A stretch of 23,570 bases of DNA. It comes from an uncultured Mycoplasmatota bacterium. Lineage in GTDB: Bacteria > Bacillota_I > Bacilli_A > RF39 > UBA660. Position numbers and translations under genes: made by a program. Positions within the stretch are counted from its first letter, which is position 1, and each line of letters starts with the position of its first letter. Where the stretch lies: contig URPE01000019.1 in NCBI GenBank assembly GCA_900549625.1, positions 1 to 23,570 on the forward strand, in the 5' to 3' direction. Positions 14,994 through 21,916 of this stretch are shown piece after piece. A model generated the notes under the pieces. It was not told the origin of the DNA, ran no database searches, and saw nothing but the letters and a program-made list of their open reading frames with translations.

Positions 14994-17792
14994 AGTACAA
15001 GAAGTGCTAACATTTACTTTGCCACTTACTTGAATTTGTTTGTCTTTATATTTAATCGTGTAGGTTACGTTTTTTTCACCTTCAGTACTAGTATCAACAT
15101 TAGAAGCAGTAATGGTAACTTCATCAGTAATATTTTTTCCTTCATAGGTTATACTTGCTATACCATTTTTAGGATTAAAGACACTACCTTTTAAAACACA
15201 TGCTTTAGTAGTTGTGGCTTTTAAGTCTTCCTCTGTAGCTGGTGCACTACCTCTTGTTACTTTAGCTGTGACGGTAATACCATCAGAAGCATTGCTTTTT
15301 AAAATACTGTAAGAGGTTTTAATAACGAATGTGTATGTGCCACTTGTTTTAGCAGTGTAAGAGAAGTTTGTATTTTCTGTCCAACCTAAGTTTGTTAAAT
15401 TACCTTTTTCATCTTTTAAGTGGACTTGATAACCTAAAGAACCAATGGCTGAGTTATTATATCCTTCGTAGATACTCATATATTGATTTTCAAATAATTG
15501 ATAACTATAACTATAGTTTTTCTTCCAGTCTTTAAAGTAGTTAGCAAATTCGGTTTTAATAGCATTAGAATCAGTACCAGATTTACTAGTTGTAGCAGTC
15601 CAACTTAAATTAACTTTTGCTTCATTTACTTTGGCTTCGCCATTGGATGGGTTTTCTAATTTAGTAAATCTTTTTGAAGTTTCACTAGGTTCAGTTCCTT
15701 CTTTAAATAAAGCGTTGTATTTCATACCTTCTGGTGTGTATTCACTGGCCTTTTTAGTTGGAAGAGTATTAGATTCTATTGTCACACTTACAACACCACT
15801 AGGACGTTCAAATTTCTTAGTATTAGTTAATATATTATTAGCAAGGTAAGCACTTATTTTACTACGTGTACTAGTACCAGAGTTACTTGTTAAGTAGTGG
15901 TTTTTATCTAAGTCTTTACGGTCGTAACCATAACGCATTGAGATAGAATAGTCAGTGTTATAAGTATTAACCCAGTGATCTGGTGTAGTATAAATACTTA
16001 TGCCTTTTTGATTAGCTGTTTCTGTATCAACATTTGTTGTACCAGATTTAGATGCAATACTACTACGAAGATTATAATTAATAGAACCACCAACACCTTC
16101 ACTTGTTGCTTGAAGTAAGATATCAGTTATCATATAAGCAGTCTCAGCACTCATGGCTTTTACTTTCTCATATTTATGTTCAATTTCTTCTTCAGTTTCA
16201 TTATTGATTAATTTAGAGTATGAATAAGGTTCAATGTAGTAGCCACCTCTTGCAAAAGCTCCGTAAGCTGCACTACTTTGTAAAGGTGATAAGCCCCATT
16301 TGAAACCACCAACACTCATGGCTTGGACTATACCATCTGGGCCATAGTTATCTTCATTAATACCTAAATTATTTAAAAATTCTTTTATATTATCTGGATT
16401 TACTTGATGGAAGGCTTCTAGAGCTGTTACGTTTCTTGATGCTGATAAGGCATTTTTCATGGTCATAATACCTTGATATGAATTATCCCAGTTATTTAAA
16501 ACAGTGCCATCATTATAAGTGTATTTAAAGTCAATAAACATTTGGCCAGATGATGCATTGTTGTATTCAATAAGAGGGCCATAATCAACAAGTGGTTTAG
16601 CAGTTGAACCAGGTTGCTCTTTAACAAGGGCACGGTTATCACCTTTTGCAACATAATTTCGTCCAGGTCCTAGAGCACTTATAGAACCATCACTAACACT
16701 AGTTACGGCTGATGCAACTTGGATTTTATCATCACGCCAAGCACCAGCAGCGCCATTTTGCATATTATTAATAATATCTTGAGCATTTTTATCGAAAGTA
16801 GAGTATACTTGGTAGCTTTGGTTATAAATATCGATGCCTTCTTTATCTAGAATTTCATCATATAAGTAATCAACTAATACTTGATAGGCAAATGAACTTG
16901 CTTCTTTTTTTTCGACAACTAGGCTTCTAACGTCGATGCTTTGGGCATCTTCCATTTCTTCATCGGTTATATAACCATGGCGATTCATTAGACTTAAAAC
17001 GGTATTTTTACGATTATTAGAGTATTCTGGATATATATATGGGTTATAAGTTACTGGGTTATTCGCCATACCAACTAAAAGGGCACATTCTGGAAGGGAA
17101 AGGTCGGTAACACTTTTACCAAAGAAATATTGACTAGCTTGTTCAACACCATATGTTCCACCTGAGTTAGTACCACCACCAGCAAACCACCAAGAGTTTA
17201 AATACATTTCAATAATTTGTTCTTTGGTATAATTTTTTTCAATTTTAAAGACTGCCATATAAATATCTTTAAATTTACGAATAATACCTGTAAGACCAGA
17301 GTCGTCAGAACCATTAAATTTGTTTTTGGCAAGTTGCATTGATAAGGTAGACGCTCCTCCGGCGCTTGAATTACCAGAAAGCTGACCAAGTGTTGCTTTT
17401 GTAAATCTGGCTGCATCAAAGCCACTATGCTGGAAGAATCTTGAGTCTTCAGTGGCTACCAAGGCATCAACTAATACTTGGGGAAAATCTTCATAATTTT
17501 TTAGTTCTCTGTTTTCACTACCAAGACGAGTCATTTCAGATCCATCTTTAAAATAAATAACAGAGGCTTCTTGATTGTATAGTTTATCTTGGGAAAACTC
17601 TGGTGAGGTAAATACTATGTATAAGAAAAACGCAATAATTATTGAACAAATACCAATACCTATAGTAATTAGACTAATACCTAGTATATTACCAATTTTT
17701 CTTTTCTTTTCATGGTCTGTTTTCTTTTTTTCTTTTTTAACACTTTCTTTAATATCTTTAATACTTTTTAATTTTAATTTTTTCTTTGCCAT
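14988..17792 (-). CDS. ponA: Class A penicillin-binding protein (PBP1-like)
   Basis: Bifunctional peptidoglycan synthase at the outer membrane face, 934 residues. A lysine-rich cytosolic tail (1-34) and membrane anchor (35-62) precede the GT51 glycosyltransferase with catalytic E115 in TEDSRFFQH and the GASTLSMQLAKN motif. The transpeptidase has active Ser396 in GSTAKP, SRN at 452-454 and KSGTT at 582-586. Past about residue 690 there is a 240-residue extracellular extension of beta-rich, Ig/FN3-like type. It ends in a small module with Cys865 and Cys932 that may form a disulfide. Bacillus PBP1 (914 residues) has a similar size. Start ATG 17792 uses an AGGAG that overlaps the end of recU, with 2 bases between the genes. 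Confidence 0.95.
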   Translation of the reverse strand: MAKKKLKLKSIKDIKESVKKEKKKTDHEKKRKIGNILGISLITIGIGICSIIIAFFLYIVFTSPEFSQDKLYNQEASVIYFKDGSEMTRLGSENRELKNYEDFPQVLVDALVATEDSRFFQHSGFDAARFTKATLGQLSGNSSAGGASTLSMQLAKNKFNGSDDSGLTGIIRKFKDIYMAVFKIEKNYTKEQIIEMYLNSWWFAGGGTNSGGTYGVEQASQYFFGKSVTDLSLPECALLVGMANNPVTYNPYIYPEYSNNRKNTVLSLMNRHGYITDEEMEDAQSIDVRSLVVEKKEASSFAYQVLVDYLYDEILDKEGIDIYNQSYQVYSTFDKNAQDIINNMQNGAAGAWRDDKIQVASAVTSVSDGSISALGPGRNYVAKGDNRALVKEQPGSTAKPLVDYGPLIEYNNASSGQMFIDFKYTYNDGTVLNNWDNSYQGIMTMKNALSASRNVTALEAFHQVNPDNIKEFLNNLGINEDNYGPDGIVQAMSVGGFKWGLSPLQSSAAYGAFARGGYYIEPYSYSKLINNETEEEIEHKYEKVKAMSAETAYMITDILLQATSEGVGGSINYNLRSSIASKSGTTNVDTETANQKGISIYTTPDHWVNTYNTDYSISMRYGYDRKDLDKNHYLTSNSGTSTRSKISAYLANNILTNTKKFERPSGVVSVTIESNTLPTKKASEYTPEGMKYNALFKEGTEPSETSKRFTKLENPSNGEAKVNEAKVNLSWTATTSKSGTDSNAIKTEFANYFKDWKKNYSYSYQLFENQYMSIYEGYNNSAIGSLGYQVHLKDEKGNLTNLGWTENTNFSYTAKTSGTYTFVIKTSYSILKSNASDGITVTAKVTRGSAPATEEDLKATTTKACVLKGSVFNPKNGIASITYEGKNITDEVTITASNVDTSTEGEKNVTYTIKYKDKQIQVSGKVNVSTSCTE

Positions 17793-17794
17793 AA

Positions 17795-18358
17795 CTAATT
17801 CTCCTTTAAATATTCTTTATCAACTATTTTTAAGTAATCAATAGTTGGATTAAATCTTTCTTTAATAACTTGCCCTTTTTCTTCAATATATGTATAAGGT
17901 ATGCTTTTTCTAGTAGTAGAATCTAAAAAAGTAATTAAGTCTTCACCTTTTAATAGATAAACTAAGTTATTCATTTTAATAATTATAAAACATATGCCGC
18001 CGTGGTTTATGACACGTCTAATATAAATTAATTGGTGTTCATGAAAGTTTGCTAGTGGAAACGATGTTTTACTATGACACTCTTTGGCTTCAAATTCAAT
18101 ATAATGTCCTTTATATATACCATTATAGTCTAGGGTAGATTGGGCTTTAAAAAAACCGTTTTTAATAACTCTGCCTTTTTTAGTATAGATGGCTTCGCTA
18201 ATACCAATTGGTGTTGGCTTTTTATATATTAAGGCTATGTCTTTTTCATTATAGTAATCATTTGTTTCATTTAATAAACTTTCTAATTCCATACCACGAT
18301 TTGCGTAGTTAATTGCTTCTTTTTTAGACTCTTTCTTTATATTATTAGGGTAGAGCAT
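17795..18358 (-). CDS. recU: RecU Holliday junction resolvase
   Basis: Resolves four-way junctions in recombination and repair and modulates RecA in Firmicutes. 187 residues. The hallmark NRGMELE (20-26) and the catalytic STLDYNGIYKG...EFEAKE with D77, E90 and K92 are present. Residue spacing matches Bacillus RecU D88, E101, K103 after an 11-residue shift. It starts at ATG 18358 with TAGGTG upstream. recU and ponA are co-transcribed, as in Bacillus; a TATAAT at 18377-18382 (minus) with no good -35 may be their promoter. Ends in TAG. Confidence 0.95.
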   Translation of the reverse strand: MLYPNNIKKESKKEAINYANRGMELESLLNETNDYYNEKDIALIYKKPTPIGISEAIYTKKGRVIKNGFFKAQSTLDYNGIYKGHYIEFEAKECHSKTSFPLANFHEHQLIYIRRVINHGGICFIIIKMNNLVYLLKGEDLITFLDSTTRKSIPYTYIEEKGQVIKERFNPTIDYLKIVDKEYLKEN

Positions 18359-18399
18359 GTTATCACCTACAAGAGTATTATACTATAAAGATATGATTT

Positions 18400-18419
18400 A
18401 GAAAAGAAATCTCTTTTCT
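18400..18419. promoter_or_regulatory. Inverted repeat over the recU promoter region
   Basis: AGAAAAGA (18400-18407) and TCTTTTCT (18412-18419) pair perfectly with a 4-base gap. It occupies the -35 position relative to the recU TATAAT at 18377-18382. No T run follows, so an operator is more likely than a terminator. Confidence 0.3.
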
Positions 18420-18594
18420 TCCTAAAATAGTTTTTGACAATATTTTACTAGAAAGTGTAAAGTTTTAGGTGAGTGTTATACAAAAACACCGAAATTATGT
18501 TGTTTTAAATAATTTTTTATTTACACTTTGTTCACTTTTATTTTACAGTCAATTAACTTATATATAAAAAGAAAGACTAGTTTTGTCGAATGAC

Positions 18595-18623
18595 ATGACA
18601 AATAGGTAAAAACGTATTATGAT
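18595..18623 (+). promoter_or_regulatory. Promoter of the 38-residue protein gene
   Basis: ATGACA (18595-18600) and TATGAT (18618-18623), spacer 17. The predicted start near 18630 coincides with the GGTGAT ribosome site. Confidence 0.45.
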
Positions 18624-18642
18624 ACTTCTGGTGATAGATAAT

Positions 18643-18759
18643 ATGATAAATGTGGATGGGTTATTAAATAAGTTGTTTGATAAGATTAGTGCTTTAGATT
18701 TAAGCTTAGTAAATATGGCTTTAGAAGAAAAAATTAAAGATGAAATAACTAGAAAATAG
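18643..18759 (+). CDS. Small acidic/amphipathic protein, 38 residues, unknown
   Basis: ATG 18643 has GGTGAT 7 bases upstream, the same site type as gpsB downstream. An ATG at 18619 in the same frame would overlap the promoter -10 and is less likely. The product has leucine spacing (LLNKLFDKISALDLSLVNMAL) that predicts an amphipathic helix, then a charged tail. No family recognised. It lies 61 bases before gpsB and just after the gpsB-recU divide. It may be a small partner of cell-division proteins, but that is inference from position only. Confidence 0.5.
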   Translation: MINVDGLLNKLFDKISALDLSLVNMALEEKIKDEITRK

Positions 18760-18771
18760 TCTATTATTTAT

Positions 18772-18800
18772 TTGACAAAATACTGTTACCTTGATAATAT
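18772..18800 (+). promoter_or_regulatory. Promoter of gpsB-rnpB
   Basis: A perfect TTGACA (18772-18777), a 17-base spacer and TAATAT (18795-18800). Confidence 0.75.
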
Positions 18801-18820
18801 TATATTGAAGGTGATTGGTT

Positions 18821-19144
18821 ATGTTAAATGATAAAATCGTATTAAGTCCTGAAGAAATATACGAAAAAGAATTTAAAGTTGATGCCCGTGGATATCGCCC
18901 TCAAGAAGTCGATAAGTTTTTAGATATGGTTATTAAAGACTATACCGAATTTATTAGAATAATTAGGGGATATGAAAAACAATTGTCTTTGATTAATAAT
19001 GAAAATAATGAATTAAAATCAAAAATTAGACAATTACAAGCAGAACTTGAAGCAACAAGTAATGAGGGAGAAAATACTAGTAATATTGATTTAATTAGAA
19101 GAATTAGTCAGTTAGAAAAAATAGTTTATAGTAAATTAAAATAA
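18821..19144 (+). CDS. gpsB: GpsB cell-division/elongation switch protein
   Basis: DivIVA-like membrane-binding adaptor that shuttles penicillin-binding proteins between the septum and side wall. 107 residues, near the family's 100. The N-terminal DivIVA-type domain reads LSPEEIYEKEFKVDARGYRPQEVDKFLD, quoted here in parts: LSPEEIYEKEF, then GYRPQEVDKFLD. A coiled coil (about 40-75), a short linker and the trimerising C-terminal IDLIRRISQLEKIVY complete it. I take ATG 18821 with AAGG 9 bases before it rather than TTG 18815, which is only 3 bases from the site. The PBP1-like partner is encoded 1 kb away. Its stop codon overlaps the 5' strand of rnpB. Confidence 0.93.
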   Translation: MLNDKIVLSPEEIYEKEFKVDARGYRPQEVDKFLDMVIKDYTEFIRIIRGYEKQLSLINNENNELKSKIRQLQAELEATSNEGENTSNIDLIRRISQLEKIVYSKLK

Positions 19145-19480
19145 TAACAAGACAAATGCTGCATACTTAGTTATGTTGAGGAAAGTCCTTGCTCGCACAG
19201 CCTGAGATGGTTGTAGTGATTGTGCTTAGGGAAAAAATAACCTAAGGTAGCGAATGCTAACGGCTCTTAAAGGACCTTAAATGGTCTTATTAGGTATAAA
19301 AGTGCCAAAGTGACGAAGAAAAGGGAAACCTTGGAAGTGGAACGTGGTAAACCCCGCAAGCGAGAAACCCAAAATATGGTAGGGGAGCTGTAACTAGGAA
19401 CTAAACGATGTTACGGACCAGTGATGGTAGATAAATATTTGTCGCCCGTAAGGGTACAGAACAAGGCTTATTAGTTATTA
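19142..19480 (+). ncRNA. rnpB: RNase P RNA, type B
   Basis: Catalytic RNA of RNase P, which cuts the 5' leaders of tRNAs. The conserved segments are present in order: GAGGAAAGTCC then TGCTCGCAC near 19177-19199, AGTGCCA...AGTGACGAAG near 19300, GGAACGTGGTAAACCCC near 19338, CGAGAAACCCAAA then GGTAGGGGA near 19360-19387, and ACAGAACAAGGCTTA at the 3' end. The layout matches Bacillus type B RNA. P1 pairs TAATAAC (19142-19148) with GTTATTA (19474-19480), and a run of eight T follows. The 5' strand of P1 includes the gpsB stop codon, so ends are approximate. No separate promoter is obvious. Confidence 0.95.
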
Positions 19481-19509
19481 TTTTTTTTGATTTAAAGGAA
19501 GTGATTATC

Positions 19510-19953
19510 TTGTTTCAAATTGGTGATATGCTAAAGGAAAAACGAGAATTGTCGGGATTGGGACTTAAAGAAGTTTCAGAAGATTTAAATATTAAGATGG
19601 TTAGATTAGAAAATATTGAGGCTGGTAATACTGGTTGCTATAAAGATATTTTTGAATTAAAAGATGATATACTTACATATACTAAGTATTTAGGATTAAA
19701 TGAAGAAGAAATGTTAGATCATTTTAATGAGTATATGTTTGAACATACATCAAGAATTCCAGTTAAAGAAATTGAAAAACAAGTTATGGAACAAAATAAA
19801 GAAAAACAAGAAGAAAAGATAGTTTCTCCTTATAGTAAACCAATGCGTAAATATCCAACTAAGTATTATGTAACCATATATATTATAGCCCTAATGGTGG
19901 TTGTTTTTATTTTGGTATGGAGTGTTTACCAAATTGCGATTAATAAGTTTTAA
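19510..19953 (+). CDS. RodZ-like helix-turn-helix membrane protein
   Basis: 147 residues. An N-terminal helix-turn-helix (about 1-65: IGDMLKEKRELSGLGLKEV, then IKMVRLENIEAG), a charged linker and one C-terminal membrane helix (about 120-142). This is the RodZ/YmfM design, which connects the MreB cytoskeleton to wall synthesis; the long extracellular domain of full RodZ is absent. It stands in front of pgsA as ymfM does in Bacillus, which supports the call. I place the start at TTG 19510 (10 bases from AAGGA), giving MFQIGDML as expected for the family; GTG 19501 directly abuts the ribosome site. Confidence 0.8.
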   Translation: MFQIGDMLKEKRELSGLGLKEVSEDLNIKMVRLENIEAGNTGCYKDIFELKDDILTYTKYLGLNEEEMLDHFNEYMFEHTSRIPVKEIEKQVMEQNKEKQEEKIVSPYSKPMRKYPTKYYVTIYIIALMVVVFILVWSVYQIAINKF

Positions 19954-19973
19954 ATTGACAGAGGTGATTGTGG

Positions 19974-20567
19974 ATGAATACAGCAAATAAATTAACACTT
20001 TCAAGAATTGTAATGGCTATTATAATTTTAATTCTTTTAATGGTTCCTTGGAGTGATTTTGGTATTACGATACCTAATGTTTTAGTTATGAATAAAATAA
20101 TAGTAGATATTAGATATCCTATAGCTGGTTTTATTTTTGTGATTGCTTGTGTTACAGATTACTTGGATGGTAATATTGCTAGAAGAGAGAAAAATACAAG
20201 TGATTTTGGGGCTATAATGGATGCGATAGCAGATAAAATTTTGGTTAATGGTTTACTTATTATACTTGCTTATAATGGTTTTATATCAGTTGTAGTACCG
20301 GTTATAATTGTAACAAGAGATATAGTGATTGATTCTTTACGTATTTTTGCAGCAAAGGGTAATGTGATTGTTAAGGCAAACAAATGGGGTAAGATAAAAA
20401 CAGTCTTTATGATGATTGGTATATCATTTATGTTATTTTATAATTTACCTTTTGAAGTTTATGGTATTTATTTTGCTGATATAATGATTTATATTGCTAC
20501 AATTTTATCAGTTGTATCTGGTGTTATTTATTTTTGGAATATTAAAGATAAAATTAAGTTAAATTAG
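19974..20567 (+). CDS. pgsA: CDP-diacylglycerol--glycerol-3-phosphate 3-phosphatidyltransferase
   Basis: Makes phosphatidylglycerophosphate, the first step toward phosphatidylglycerol. 197 residues, membrane-bound, with about four to six helices. The CDP-alcohol transferase motif is complete: DYLDGNIARR followed by the G-xxx-D-xxx-D part GAIMDAIAD. ATG 19974 has GAGGTGAT about 8 bases upstream and is preferred to TTG 19968. It lies 20 bases after the RodZ-like gene, and the pair is probably co-transcribed. A terminator follows, so recA is separate. Confidence 0.95.
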   Translation: MNTANKLTLSRIVMAIIILILLMVPWSDFGITIPNVLVMNKIIVDIRYPIAGFIFVIACVTDYLDGNIARREKNTSDFGAIMDAIADKILVNGLLIILAYNGFISVVVPVIIVTRDIVIDSLRIFAAKGNVIVKANKWGKIKTVFMMIGISFMLFYNLPFEVYGIYFADIMIYIATILSVVSGVIYFWNIKDKIKLN

Positions 20568-20573
20568 TTTTTG

Positions 20574-20603
20574 AAAGATAGATGATTTAAACTATCTTTT
20601 TTT
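20574..20603 (+). terminator. Terminator after pgsA
   Basis: Eight-pair stem AAAGATAG (20574-20581) with CTATCTTT (20592-20599), a 10-base loop, then seven T. Confidence 0.8.
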
Positions 20604-20620
20604 GTCGTATTTTGTCTTAT

Positions 20621-20634
20621 TAAACAAATGTTCG
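20621..20634 (+). promoter_or_regulatory. Candidate LexA (SOS) box of recA
   Basis: TAAAC-AAAT-GTTCG fits the Bacilli consensus CGAAC-N4-GTTCG, with a perfect right half and two changes in the left half. It lies 8 bases upstream of the recA -35. Confidence 0.5.
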
Positions 20635-20642
20635 AAAAAATG

Positions 20643-20671
20643 TTGACAAATAAAAAAACGTATTATAAAAT
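20643..20671 (+). promoter_or_regulatory. Promoter of recA
   Basis: Perfect TTGACA (20643-20648), spacer 17, TAAAAT (20666-20671). Confidence 0.75.
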
Positions 20672-20704
20672 ATAGGCGTAAAGAGAAATATTTGGAGGTT
20701 ATTT

Positions 20705-21751
20705 ATGAAATCAACAAAAGATATAAAGGATAAAGATAAAGCATTAGAGCAAGTGTTACAAGACATTGAAAAACAATTTGGTAAAGGGGCTATTATGAAA
20801 CTTGGTAGTAGTGAACACATGGAAGTTGAGGTAACTAGTAGTGGCTCTCTTGCTCTTGATGTGGCACTTGGGGTTGGTGGATATCCTAAAGGAAGAATAA
20901 TAGAAATATATGGTCCTGAATCTTCTGGTAAAACAACGTTTGCTCTACAAGCAATAGCAGAGGTACAAAAAAGTGGTGGAAGAGCGGCATTTATTGATGC
21001 TGAACATGCACTGGATCCTGTATATGCTAAAAATTTAGGAGTAGATATTAATGAACTATTATTATCGCAACCTGATACTGGTGAGCAAGCACTAGAAATT
21101 TGTGAGGCTTTAGTTAGAAGTGAAGCTGTTAATATAATTGTAATAGACTCAGTGGCAGCGTTAGTTCCACAAGCTGAGATTGATGGCGATATGGGTGATA
21201 GTCATGTTGGCTTACAAGCAAGACTTATGAGTCAAGCCTTAAGAAAACTATCAGGCACTATTAATAAGACTAAAACAACAGCTATTTTTATTAATCAATT
21301 ACGAGAAAAAGTAGGTGTTATGTTTGGAAATCCTGAGACTACACCAGGTGGACGGGCTTTAAAATTCTATGCAACTATTCGTTTGGATGTTAGACGTGGT
21401 GAACAAATCAAAATGGCTGATCAAGTAATTGGTAATAAGACTAATATTAAAGTTGTTAAAAATAAAGTAGCACCACCATTTAAAACGGCTACAGTTGATA
21501 TTATGTATGGTGAGGGTGTTTCACATGAAGGGGAACTTATTGATATTGCAAGTGATCTAAATATTATAGATAAATCTGGAGCTTGGTATTCTTATAATGG
21601 AGAAAAAATTGGCCAAGGAAGAGAAAACGTTAAAATAACTTTAAAAGAAAATAAAGCACTTATGGATGAAATTGAACAAAAGGTAAGGGATCATTTTGGC
21701 TTTAAAACTAATAAAACAAATAATAATGCATCTTCAAATGATTCTGAGTAA
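20705..21751 (+). CDS. recA: RecA recombinase
   Basis: Strand-exchange ATPase and SOS co-protease; 348 residues, the usual length, no intein. Walker A GPESSGKTT (70-78), the following FIDAEHALDP, Walker B VIDSVAAL near 145, the loop GDSHVGLQARLMSQALRK and NQLREKVGVMFGNPETTPGG are present. The C-terminal domain ends in an Asn/Ser-rich acidic tail. GGAGG lies 6 to 7 bases before ATG 20705. The gene is transcribed alone. cinA, usual just upstream in Bacillus, is missing. Confidence 0.98.
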   Translation: MKSTKDIKDKDKALEQVLQDIEKQFGKGAIMKLGSSEHMEVEVTSSGSLALDVALGVGGYPKGRIIEIYGPESSGKTTFALQAIAEVQKSGGRAAFIDAEHALDPVYAKNLGVDINELLLSQPDTGEQALEICEALVRSEAVNIIVIDSVAALVPQAEIDGDMGDSHVGLQARLMSQALRKLSGTINKTKTTAIFINQLREKVGVMFGNPETTPGGRALKFYATIRLDVRRGEQIKMADQVIGNKTNIKVVKNKVAPPFKTATVDIMYGEGVSHEGELIDIASDLNIIDKSGAWYSYNGEKIGQGRENVKITLKENKALMDEIEQKVRDHFGFKTNKTNNNASSNDSE

Positions 21752-21761
21752 ATAATCGTGA

Positions 21762-21789
21762 AGGGGAAGAATGAACTGTCTTTCTTTTT
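21762..21789 (+). terminator. Possible terminator of recA
   Basis: A GAAGGGGAAGA arm can pair with the TCTTTC-T-run arm through several G-U pairs, with the T run as part of the stem. Weak. Confidence 0.35.
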
Positions 21790-21810
21790 TCTGATTTAAT
21801 ATTTTTGTAT

Positions 21811-21832
21811 AAGGCTTAATAAATTAAGTCTT
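21811..21832. promoter_or_regulatory. Near-palindrome overlapping the rny -35
   Basis: Ten-base arms AAGGCTTAAT and ATTAAGTCTT with a 2-base gap and one mismatch at DNA level. Its right edge touches the -35 hexamer of rny, so an operator is possible. Confidence 0.35.
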
Positions 21833-21859
21833 GTAAATATGGATTTTCTCTTTTATAAT
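21831..21859 (+). promoter_or_regulatory. Promoter of rny
   Basis: TTGTAA (21831-21836), spacer 17, TATAAT (21854-21859). The leader of about 50 bases contains the palindrome TATCTATAGATA (21890-21901) next to the ribosome site. Confidence 0.7.
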
Positions 21860-21916
21860 GAAGTTGTAGATATTTAATAATATAAAAATTATCTATAGAT
21901 AGATAAGGAGAGAGTT

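Noticed and set aside
15631..15849. Plus-strand frame inside ponA, and similar frames at 3750-3956, 9212-9406, 17198-17425, 17575-17844 and 20620-20820
   Set aside because: Each lies opposite or out of frame within a well-supported gene or promoter and has no ribosome site or family match.
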